6,857 nt of DNA from JBGSUE01 sp041753515 (GTDB lineage: Bacteria; Patescibacteriota; Microgenomatia; UBA10105; UBA927), in assembly GCA_041753515.1 (NCBI GenBank), contig JBGSUE010000053.1:1-6857 (forward strand), in the 5' to 3' direction. Shown in pieces: positions 1-5,246 of this stretch (position 1 is the first letter of the stretch; the number at the start of each line of letters is the position of its first letter). The notes under the pieces were generated by a model that saw only the letters and a list, made by a program, of their open reading frames with translations, was not told the origin of the DNA and did not search any database. Made by a program: the position numbers and the translations under genes.

Positions 1-63
1 TTTGACAGAAAACGAGGAAATTATCAAAATTGTATCTAGTATACTCATCAAGTCATCGTAAAT

Positions 64-98
64 GTGATTTGGTCATTGTGATTTGTGATTTTCGATTT
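64..98. repeat. Degenerate 7-bp tandem repeat (five units)
   Basis: Five contiguous heptamers can be read: GTGATTT, GGTCATT, GTGATTT, GTGATTT and TCGATTT. Three are identical and the other two are variants. The array ends one base before the ATG at 100 that I take as the start of the release factor gene. An in-frame TGA at 79-81 lies inside it, so the reading frame of that gene cannot extend further left. A possible GTG start at 85 is itself part of a repeat unit. The 63 bases to the left hold no gene I can support. Confidence 0.7.
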
Positions 99-99
99 T

Positions 100-795
100 A
101 TGAACACAAACATTGCCATTCTTGAATTCCGTCCCGGTCCGGGAGGAGATGAAGCCAAAATATGGGCCGCTGATCTCATGCGCATGTATACCCGCTATGC
201 AAACTACCAGGGATACAAAGTTGAAGAGTTAAGTGATACAGCAATACGGATTAAAGGTGATCACGTGTTTGATATTTTCCAGTATGAAGCAGGAACACAC
301 AGAGTACAGAGAGTGCCAACCACAGAACGCGCAGGTCGAATCCACACATCAACTGCCACAGTCGCGGTACTGCCCGATATCCCCGAACACGAAATCGAAA
401 TCAGAAATGACGATTTGGAATGGGATTTTTTCAGAAGCGGCGGCAAGGGCGGACAAAACGTCAACAAAGTCTCTTCAGCTGTACGACTCCGGCATAAACC
501 GACCGGTATCGTCGTGGCGTGCCAAACAGAGCGGGATCAATACCAAAACCGCCAAGTAGCACTTTCGCTTCTTCGCGGGAAACTCTGGGAAAAACAGATG
601 ATGGCACGCGAGGCAGCACTCAGCGAAAACCGATCGGTCATCGGACGCGGCATGCGGGCGGAAAAAATCCGCACCTACAACTACCCCCAGAACCGGGTAA
701 CAGACCACCGCATCAACAAGTCATGGCACAACCTCGACGACATCGTCAACGGAAAAATGCAGAAAGTAACTGAGTCACTTCAATCTTACTCCTGA
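100..795 (+). CDS. prfA: Peptide chain release factor 1, short form lacking domain 1
   Basis: This is a class I release factor, which recognises UAA/UAG stop codons and hydrolyses peptidyl-tRNA on the ribosome. Counting from the ATG at 100, the domain 2 signature PGPGGDEA is at residues 12-19. The codon-reading PxT motif (PTT, residues 73-75, in HRVQRVPTTE) marks it as RF1, because RF2 carries SPF there. The catalytic GGQ is at 117-119, within RSGGKGGQNVNKVSSAVR; its Gln is the usual PrmC methylation site. RTYNYPQNRVTDHRIN near the C-terminus is also typical. The protein has 231 residues against about 360 for the family: domain 1 is absent, a conserved domain 2 loop (the GGYKE region of E. 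coli RF1) is missing, and the C-terminus is short. GTG at 85 is an alternative start, but family similarity begins right after the ATG at 100. There is no Shine-Dalgarno motif. The catalytic core is intact, so the protein may still be active. Confidence 0.9.
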   Translation: MNTNIAILEFRPGPGGDEAKIWAADLMRMYTRYANYQGYKVEELSDTAIRIKGDHVFDIFQYEAGTHRVQRVPTTERAGRIHTSTATVAVLPDIPEHEIEIRNDDLEWDFFRSGGKGGQNVNKVSSAVRLRHKPTGIVVACQTERDQYQNRQVALSLLRGKLWEKQMMAREAALSENRSVIGRGMRAEKIRTYNYPQNRVTDHRINKSWHNLDDIVNGKMQKVTESLQSYS

Positions 796-1952
796 GTTCC
801 CAGGGTGACGGTGGTGGACATCTCTTCCCCATCCCTCCAGTAGACAACGTCCAATTTGTCACCGGGTTTTTTACTTGAGACTATTTTTGATAATTCCGCA
901 TCCTCACCGGACAGGCGCTTTCCGTCCAGTTTTGTCATGATATCCTGCTCTTCGAGACCTGCTTTCTCGGCAGGCGAGCCACTAATAACTTCAATGATAT
1001 ATACGCCTTCAGGAACCTCGTTCATGATGGCAAGATCCTTGGTCACTACTTTGTACCGTACTCCTAAAAATGCCCTGTTGAATTGCCCGGTTGAATTAAA
1101 ATTGGCAAGAGCGTCCTTTACGACATTAATGGGAAGCGCAAAACCGATATTCTGGCCTTCCGCTGACACTGCGGTATTGATGCCAATCACCTGGCCGGTC
1201 GAATTGAGGAGTGGTCCGCCGGAATTACCGGGATTAATTGCGGCATCTGTTTGAATAACATTGTCAAGACGCTCCGCATATCCTTCAAACGGACTTCCTG
1301 CTGTAATACCGCGGCCTACACCGGATATGACCCCGGTTGTCACGGTATTACGGAATTCTCCCAGTGCCGTTCCGATTGCAATTGCCATCTGACCAACTTT
1401 AATGTTATCCGAATCCCCCATCGCGACCGGCTTCAAACCTGATGCGTTGATTTTCAAAATTGCCAAATCGTTTGTAGCATCACGGTAAATTTTTGCCACA
1501 TCATAAGACGTGTCATCGTTTGTGATCACGTGATATGACGCTTCGGTATCTGAAACGACGTGTTTATTGGTAACGATCAGACCGTCGGAAGATACAATAA
1601 ATCCCGACCCGATGTCCTGCTCAATTTCCTGAGTGGTTCCCGGCCGCTGACGGAAAGGCGAAAAGGGATTAAACGGATCGATTTCAAATATACTTTGAGA
1701 CTGACGGGTTGTGGATATATTAATCGTCACAACAGACGGTCCCACCGTATCCACCACACCCGTAACAACGGATTCTTCCGTGACTACTTTAACTTTTTCC
1801 CCATTGATTGTTTCTATTGTACCGGACTGACTCATTGTACCCGGGAAAAATGGTAGGTGAAAATCACTCCAAGAAAGCCCAAACAGCCCTGCATTCACCG
1901 CTCCCGCAGTAATAAGAAGCAGCAACAGAAGTGAAAGAAAAATTTTCTTCAT
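786..1952 (-). CDS. htrA: HtrA/DegP-type secreted serine protease with one PDZ domain
   Basis: This is a trypsin-fold protease that degrades or senses misfolded proteins outside the cytoplasmic membrane. Residues 1-21 form a signal sequence: Lys-Lys, then a Leu-rich core, with a possible signal peptidase I site after Val-Asn-Ala21. If uncleaved it would act as a membrane anchor. The catalytic triad is His131 (TNKHVV), Asp162 (DATNDLAILK) and Ser244 (INPGNSGGPLLN). Residues 83-108 form a Phe/Pro-rich loop (FNPFSPF) in the position of the regulatory LA loop. One PDZ domain fills about 293-388, with the AFLGVRY opening and the SPAEKAGL motif. At 388 residues with one PDZ it resembles DegS or short HtrA forms rather than two-PDZ DegP. 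It lies 42 bp after the S41 protease gene and is the last gene of the operon. It probably also has its own promoter at 1965-1993. The ATG at 1952 has no Shine-Dalgarno motif. Confidence 0.95.
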   Translation of the reverse strand: MKKIFLSLLLLLLITAGAVNAGLFGLSWSDFHLPFFPGTMSQSGTIETINGEKVKVVTEESVVTGVVDTVGPSVVTINISTTRQSQSIFEIDPFNPFSPFRQRPGTTQEIEQDIGSGFIVSSDGLIVTNKHVVSDTEASYHVITNDDTSYDVAKIYRDATNDLAILKINASGLKPVAMGDSDNIKVGQMAIAIGTALGEFRNTVTTGVISGVGRGITAGSPFEGYAERLDNVIQTDAAINPGNSGGPLLNSTGQVIGINTAVSAEGQNIGFALPINVVKDALANFNSTGQFNRAFLGVRYKVVTKDLAIMNEVPEGVYIIEVISGSPAEKAGLEEQDIMTKLDGKRLSGEDAELSKIVSSKKPGDKLDVVYWRDGEEMSTTVTLGTQE

Positions 1953-1964
1953 ATCATTGATTAT

Positions 1965-1993
1965 TTTATACCAATCTGAAAAAAACCTGAAAC
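1965..1993 (-). promoter_or_regulatory. Probable extended -10 promoter for the HtrA gene
   Basis: On the minus strand an extended -10, TGG-TATAAA, has its hexamer at 1965-1970. A weak -35 (GTTTCA, 1988-1993, three matches to TTGACA) lies 17 bp upstream. The -10 ends 12 nt before the ATG at 1952, so the transcript would have only about 5 nt of leader. This fits the absence of a ribosome binding site. It would let the protease be expressed apart from the ribosomal-protein genes upstream. It is inferred from sequence only. Confidence 0.45.
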
Positions 1994-1994
1994 A

Positions 1995-3293
1995 TTATTT
2001 TAAAAGCAGTTCTATTGCTTTATATAATTGTGCATCAGCTGAAGCTTCTGGAGCATCTCCCAATTCTACAATAAAATCCGGCGTAATTCCTGTTTTACTG
2101 ATAGAAGTTCCGGATGGCGTATACCACCTGCCTGTCGTCACATGAAGCGACGATCCACCGGAAAACTCTTCCGGTGTCTGAACCGAACCTTTTCCAAATG
2201 ATGTTTCTCCGACAATCGTTGCCCGTTTGTGATCCTTGAGCGCCCCTGCGACAATTTCCGACGCTGATGCACTCCCCTTATTGATCAGTACTATGACTGG
2301 CGTATCCACAAGCTGTCCTTTTCGGTTGACCGAATAGTCCACAGATGTTCCATCGGTATTTTTTTGAGATACAATCTTTCCGTCTTTCAAAAATTCGCTT
2401 GCGATGAAGACGGATCCGTCCAGATACCCTCCTGGATTGCTTCGTAAATCAAAAATAATTCCTTTTGCCTGATATATGGTACTGTCGCGAACCAGTAGAT
2501 CCACGGCTGTTGACCACTCCGATGTCAGCCGGTCCCCAAACCGGGACAAACTGATATATCCGATATACGCATCTGAAAGTGTGCCTCCGCCGGACACCGC
2601 ACTGATTTCTTCAATCTCGGATGTTTTTTTGACCCAGGAGACAACAGCGGGTATGACAATTTCATCCCTCACAATTGAAATTTCAAGAGGATCCTCAACA
2701 TTTACCCGCAGTATAGTCAACGCGACCGACGTTCCTTTCTTTCCCCGAATTTTGCCGACTGCCTCCTCAACTGTCCATCCGGTCGTATCTGTACCGTCGA
2801 CTTTGTCAACAAGATCCGAAGGTTTAATTCCGGACCGTTCGGCCGGACTGCCTTTGAGGGGAGATACAATAATGATCCGGCCGTCCTGAAGCCCAAGCTG
2901 TGCCCCGATTCCTTCAAAACTTCCGTTCATATCATCCTTGAAATCCTGATTTTCTCTGGGCGGCAAAAAAGTGGTGTAGGGATCCTGAAGTGATGACACC
3001 ATACCGCCTATTGCCCCATACACCAAATCCTCATTGTCGATCTGGTCCCGATCGATATACATCGTATGCACTTTCTGCCACACATCCCAGAAGAGGGAAA
3101 AGTCAACTGATTCGGATTCGGGAGTAGCCATATGAATGACCGGACGAGCACCGAATGAGAGAGTTACCTGTTTTTTCCCGAGGTTATATCCGATCCCGCC
3201 GGCAATAATCAGAAATGCAATAAAAAAAATACTGTTGCGGATTTTGGAAAATGGCAGACGTGTCATATCGTATAAGAAGTATGAATACTTCAC
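1995..3293 (-). CDS. ctpA: S41-family carboxyl-terminal processing protease (CtpA/Prc-like)
   Basis: This is a membrane-anchored Ser/Lys-dyad protease that trims or degrades extracytoplasmic proteins from their C-terminus. A single membrane segment lies at about residues 20-36, with the bulk predicted outside. An N-terminal helical region (about 65-120) contains SSLQDPYTTFLPP. A PDZ domain at about 125-197 carries GSPAERSGIKPSD. The S41 core runs from about 240 and includes FDLRSNPGGYLDG (281-293). Aligned with E. coli Prc (S430, K455, Q459), the catalytic residues are Ser343 in NKGSASASEIVAGAL, Lys368 in SFGKGSVQ and Gln372. The region between PDZ and core (about 220-240) is Ser/Gly/Glu-rich. 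The GTG at 3293 overlaps the rpsR stop as GTGA, which suggests translational coupling. An in-frame ATG at 3266 (residue 10) is an alternative start and also leaves the membrane segment intact; neither has a Shine-Dalgarno motif. At 432 residues, the length is normal. Confidence 0.95.
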   Translation of the reverse strand: MKYSYFLYDMTRLPFSKIRNSIFFIAFLIIAGGIGYNLGKKQVTLSFGARPVIHMATPESESVDFSLFWDVWQKVHTMYIDRDQIDNEDLVYGAIGGMVSSLQDPYTTFLPPRENQDFKDDMNGSFEGIGAQLGLQDGRIIIVSPLKGSPAERSGIKPSDLVDKVDGTDTTGWTVEEAVGKIRGKKGTSVALTILRVNVEDPLEISIVRDEIVIPAVVSWVKKTSEIEEISAVSGGGTLSDAYIGYISLSRFGDRLTSEWSTAVDLLVRDSTIYQAKGIIFDLRSNPGGYLDGSVFIASEFLKDGKIVSQKNTDGTSVDYSVNRKGQLVDTPVIVLINKGSASASEIVAGALKDHKRATIVGETSFGKGSVQTPEEFSGGSSLHVTTGRWYTPSGTSISKTGITPDFIVELGDAPEASADAQLYKAIELLLK

Positions 3294-3535
3294 GCACGGA
3301 CCACAAACGGCAATAGCGCCATATACCTCGCACGCTTAATGGCTGTCGTCAGTTTTTTCTGATGTTTATTGCACGATCCGTTTCTCGTGCGTACTGAGAT
3401 TTTACCGCGCTCCGATATAAATTTCGAAAGCACAGCTGCATCTTTATAATCAGGTTCGCTTTTCCCATCGCAAAACGGGCAATTTTTATTTATAAGTTTT
3501 ATATTTTTAAATGACTTTTTTATAAATCGTGCCAT
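3290..3535 (-). CDS. rpsR: 30S ribosomal protein S18 (bS18), zinc-ribbon form
   Basis: S18 pairs with S6 on the platform of the 30S subunit. The protein has 81 residues. A probable zinc site is formed by Cys19 and Cys22 (NCPFC) with Cys55 and His58 (GSCNKH), so it is the cysteine-containing type. The signatures FISERGKISVR and CNKHQKKLTTAIKRARYMALLPF are typical of the family. The gene begins 6 bp after the ssb stop and its TGA overlaps the GTG of the protease gene downstream. The ATG at 3535 has no Shine-Dalgarno motif, so translation may depend on ribosomes finishing ssb. No rplI (bL9) follows, unlike many rpsF-rpsR operons. That agrees with the reported lack of bL9 in parts of the CPR, but the rest of the genome cannot be seen here. 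Confidence 0.97.
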   Translation of the reverse strand: MARFIKKSFKNIKLINKNCPFCDGKSEPDYKDAAVLSKFISERGKISVRTRNGSCNKHQKKLTTAIKRARYMALLPFVVRA

Positions 3536-3541
3536 AAGATA

Positions 3542-4036
3542 TTAAAAAGGGATATCATCCGGATTCACTTCCTCCCCCGGTGATGTTGCGCTGTTTGTTT
3601 GTACTGGTATGTTTTGTGTATTGTCAATTTGTTGCGGTTGCTTATTTTCTGTATGCTGTTTCTTTATCTGCACAGTGTCATCTGAACCGGGACTACGAAG
3701 TTTAGAATCAAGAATAATCATGTCTTCAATGACTATCTCGGTCGTTGAACGCTGTTGACCGTCATTTGTCTGCCACTGGTTTGTCCGCAACCGTCCTTCC
3801 ACATAAATTTTGCGGCCTTTGACCAATAGCTGGCTGCAGAGTTCGGCAAGCTTGTTCCAGGCGACAACCCGGTGAAATTCCGTTTCCTCTTTTTTCTCCC
3901 CCGAATCCGTTAACCAGCTTCTGTTTGTCGCAAGTCCCAGGGTACACACGGCGGCGCCGCTTGGTGTATACCGCAATTCCGGATCCCGTGTCAGATTTCC
4001 GATAAGCATGACTTTGTTGAGTGATCTTGACGACAT
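3542..4036 (-). CDS. ssb: Single-stranded DNA-binding protein SSB
   Basis: SSB coats single-stranded DNA during replication, recombination and repair and recruits partners through its C-terminal tip. The OB fold covers residues 1-112, starting with LNKVMLIGNLTRDPELRYTP. Trp41, Trp60 and Trp88 lie where the three DNA-stacking tryptophans (40, 54, 88) of E. coli SSB occur. FHRVVAWNKLAE and GRKIYVEGRLRTNQW are hallmark stretches. Residues 113-158 form a Gln/Asn/Ser-rich flexible linker. The acidic tip NPDDIPF (158-164) is the conserved partner-binding peptide. It sits between rpsF and rpsR, the common bacterial arrangement. Its ATG at 4036 has the only clear Shine-Dalgarno motif in the window, AAAGGAG with a 4-nt spacer. 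Confidence 0.97.
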   Translation of the reverse strand: MSSRSLNKVMLIGNLTRDPELRYTPSGAAVCTLGLATNRSWLTDSGEKKEETEFHRVVAWNKLAELCSQLLVKGRKIYVEGRLRTNQWQTNDGQQRSTTEIVIEDMIILDSKLRSPGSDDTVQIKKQHTENKQPQQIDNTQNIPVQTNSATSPGEEVNPDDIPF

Positions 4037-4040
4037 ACGT

Positions 4041-4047
4041 CTCCTTT
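4041..4047 (-). promoter_or_regulatory. Shine-Dalgarno site of ssb
   Basis: AAAGGAG on the minus strand lies 4 nt before the ssb ATG. It confirms that start and stands out because none of the other starts visible in the window has a recognisable ribosome binding site. Confidence 0.75.
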
Positions 4048-4055
4048 CTCGCTTT

Positions 4056-4340
4056 TTACTCTTTCACAATGAGCATAAACCGCAATATTTCCGGCATGAG
4101 TTTTGCCTGATTATTCATAGGCGATACATCAATACGGTCTGCTGATAACTCTATAAGAGCGTACACCCCTTCCGTGCATTTTCTGATTGGGTATGCAAGC
4201 GCTTTCTTCCCCAACGGTTTGACGGAAGTAATATATTTTTTATCCTCACCCAGCAGTCTGTCCAGAAGACTCTTTTGCTTCTTCTCATCATCCCCTTTGA
4301 TATCCGGGTGAAAAAGAACCATCAATTCATACTGTTTCAT
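4056..4340 (-). CDS. rpsF: 30S ribosomal protein S6 (bS6)
   Basis: S6 is a small ferredoxin-like protein that binds S18 and 16S rRNA on the 30S platform. The 94 residues match the family: YELMVLFHPDI at the N-terminus (beta 1), then a charged helix, the diagnostic KPLGKKALAYPIRKCTEGVY (residues 41-60), and a C-terminal LMPEILRFMLIVKE strand. It lacks the extended acidic C-terminal tail of E. coli S6. It is the first gene of the minus-strand operon, 19 bp ahead of ssb. The ATG at 4340 has no Shine-Dalgarno motif, but a -10 box lies only 10 nt upstream, so the operon mRNA is probably almost leaderless. Confidence 0.95.
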   Translation of the reverse strand: MKQYELMVLFHPDIKGDDEKKQKSLLDRLLGEDKKYITSVKPLGKKALAYPIRKCTEGVYALIELSADRIDVSPMNNQAKLMPEILRFMLIVKE

Positions 4341-4350
4341 GATAGGGGTA

Positions 4351-4380
4351 ATGATAGCACGGATTACAATGTGAAAACAA
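4351..4380 (-). promoter_or_regulatory. Probable promoter of the rpsF operon
   Basis: On the minus strand, TATCAT (4351-4356, five of six to consensus) lies 18 bp after a weak TTGTTT (4375-4380). The -10 ends 10 nt before the rpsF ATG, so initiation 6-8 nt downstream would leave a leader of only 2-4 nt. It is divergent from the lipoprotein promoter at 4395-4423; the two -35 boxes are 14 bp apart. Confidence 0.5.
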
Positions 4381-4394
4381 GAAAGAAATCATCC

Positions 4395-4423
4395 TCGACA
4401 ATTTATAGCTTATAGTATATAAT
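4395..4423 (+). promoter_or_regulatory. Strong sigma70-type promoter of the lipoprotein gene
   Basis: TCGACA (4395-4400, five of six to TTGACA) is followed after exactly 17 bp by a perfect TATAAT (4418-4423). Transcription should start near 4430, giving a leader of about 110 nt before the ATG at 4542. That is much longer than the leaders inferred for the neighbouring genes. Confidence 0.7.
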
Positions 4424-4444
4424 TCACCCGTTCTGCCCGCACCT

Positions 4445-4457
4445 TGACATGCCGCGC
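4445..4457 (+). repeat. Left arm of a 13-nt inverted repeat around the lipoprotein gene
   Basis: TGACATGCCGCGC here is the exact reverse complement of 5226-5238. It lies in the predicted 5' leader of the lipoprotein transcript. The match stops abruptly on both sides, and no target-site duplication is visible next to it. Confidence 0.65.
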
Positions 4458-4460
4458 AAA

Positions 4461-4517
4461 AAGCTTCTCCTTTCATAAAAACATCACGTTCCGGTGTTTT
4501 TCCCAAAGGAGAGGCTT
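4461..4517 (+). promoter_or_regulatory. Long structured hairpin in the lipoprotein leader
   Basis: The outer stem is AAGCTTCTCCTTT (4461-4473) against AAAGGAGAGGCTT (4505-4517), 13 bp with one G-U pair. A 3x3 internal loop follows, then an inner stem AAAAACATC (4477-4485) against GGTGTTTTT (4493-4501), 9 bp with one G-U pair. The apical loop is the 7 nt ACGTTCC. The outer stem buries the purine-rich AAAGGAG (4505-4511). An alternative 5-bp hairpin, GGCTT (4513-4517) with AAGCC (4524-4528), would compete with the outer stem. No poly-T follows, so it is not a terminator. It matches no riboswitch class I recognise. A regulatory role is inferred. Confidence 0.6.
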
Positions 4518-4541
4518 CATTCAAAGCCAATATTTCACGAA

Positions 4542-5174
4542 ATGAAATCAAAAAAATATATGTCTGTAGTATTAGTCTTTCTACTTGTGCTTGTTGCAGG
4601 ATGCACTCAAGCGCCGGGCGCGTATCCGACACAAACACCAACGGCGGGTCCGACCCAAACTCAACCGGTGCCCGGCTATGTCCCGACACTCAACCCTACT
4701 GCCACACCATTTTTCGAGCCGACACAGACTTTGATTCCGCCGGAGGACAAAGAGGCGAAACTCAATCTCAACCCCGGTGACTGGGCAAAATTCTCTGTTG
4801 TGAGCGACACACGTTCAGATCAGATGGTGGTTACGATGTTAGGTATGGTAAAAACATATGAATCCGGCGATTATACATATTACGCTGTTGAATTACATAT
4901 TGACTCCACCATGATCGACGGGTGCCAAAGACACGGTGACAAAAAATACAATCCAATGACAAACTCATCCAGCAGGTATTGCCCTGATGATCGTTACCAT
5001 TTTGATCTGGTAAAAAATTTACCCGGCCATGACAAAGAGGTCTTCTGGTTCCATGATTTCGGATTCCATTTCATTGTGGAATATGTTTCGCCACAGTCCG
5101 TACTCTTTACTGTTATCGCTGAACCCAATAAACGGGTAACTGTGTCGCTTCTAGAAAACGGAGGAGGCAAGTAA
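4542..5174 (+). CDS. Lipoprotein of unknown function
   Basis: I do not recognise this family. From the ATG at 4542 the protein has 210 residues. It has a basic start (MKSKK), a hydrophobic core (8-18) and a lipobox V18-A19-G20-C21, so it should be lipid-anchored at Cys21 outside the membrane. Residues 22-68 are a Pro/Thr/Gln-rich linker with repeated PTQT-like units, as in surface proteins that hold a domain away from the membrane. Residues 74-210 look like a compact beta-rich domain (NPGDWAKFSVVSD, YTYYAVELHID, FGFHFIVEYVS). Cys128 and Cys147 could form a disulfide. A GTG at 4494 would extend the frame by 16 residues, but it lies inside the leader hairpin and would put charged residues before the signal peptide. 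The Pro/Thr linker resembles some archaeal and environmental lipoproteins, so transfer is possible but unproven. Confidence 0.8.
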   Translation: MKSKKYMSVVLVFLLVLVAGCTQAPGAYPTQTPTAGPTQTQPVPGYVPTLNPTATPFFEPTQTLIPPEDKEAKLNLNPGDWAKFSVVSDTRSDQMVVTMLGMVKTYESGDYTYYAVELHIDSTMIDGCQRHGDKKYNPMTNSSSRYCPDDRYHFDLVKNLPGHDKEVFWFHDFGFHFIVEYVSPQSVLFTVIAEPNKRVTVSLLENGGGK

Positions 5175-5190
5175 AAAATCGTTCGAAAAT

Positions 5191-5244
5191 CTGAAATGGC
5201 AGTTGTTTGGGGTAAACTACAAAACGCGCGGCATGTCATTTCAG
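5191..5244. terminator. Possible bidirectional terminator between the lipoprotein gene and ychF
   Basis: CTGAAATG (5191-5198) and CATTTCAG (5237-5244) form an 8-bp stem around a 38-nt loop. The loop can itself form a small hairpin (GTTT with AAAC). TTTT follows on the plus strand (5245-5248), while ATTTTC follows on the minus strand. It lies in the 72-bp gap between the two convergent genes. The long loop and AT-rich stem make it a weak candidate. Confidence 0.35.
5226..5238 (-). repeat. Right arm of the 13-nt inverted repeat around the lipoprotein gene
   Basis: GCGCGGCATGTCA here is the exact reverse complement of 4445-4457. It lies 52 bp after the lipoprotein stop and just before the ychF stop. 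Its last two bases also belong to the possible terminator stem. The two arms could be the edges of an inserted unit, or could pair the 5' and 3' untranslated regions of the lipoprotein mRNA. Confidence 0.65.
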
Positions 5245-5246
5245 TT

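Noticed and set aside
2..30. TTGACA at 2-7 as a promoter for the release factor gene
   Set aside because: At 17 bp spacing the -10 would be CAAAAT, a poor match. The TATACT at 40-45 is far too distant to pair with it.
1..61. Open frame from position 2 to a TAA at 59-61, as the end of an upstream gene
   Set aside because: Only 19 codons with no recognisable motif. It could be a real gene end cut by the window, but nothing supports it.
261..3339. Long open frames opposite or out of phase with the release factor, HtrA and S41 protease genes
   Set aside because: They lie wholly or mostly inside genes with clear family motifs and encode low-complexity or unrecognisable sequence.
4444..4449. TTGACA as a second -35 for the lipoprotein gene
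   Set aside because: No -10-like hexamer lies 16-18 bp downstream. The motif is mostly part of the inverted repeat arm.
4461..4517. Leader hairpin as a transcription terminator or attenuator
   Set aside because: No T tract follows the stem on either strand.
4494..4541. GTG at 4494 as the lipoprotein start
   Set aside because: It would add 16 polar residues before a normal signal peptide, and it lies inside the leader hairpin. The ATG at 4542 gives a standard lipoprotein start.
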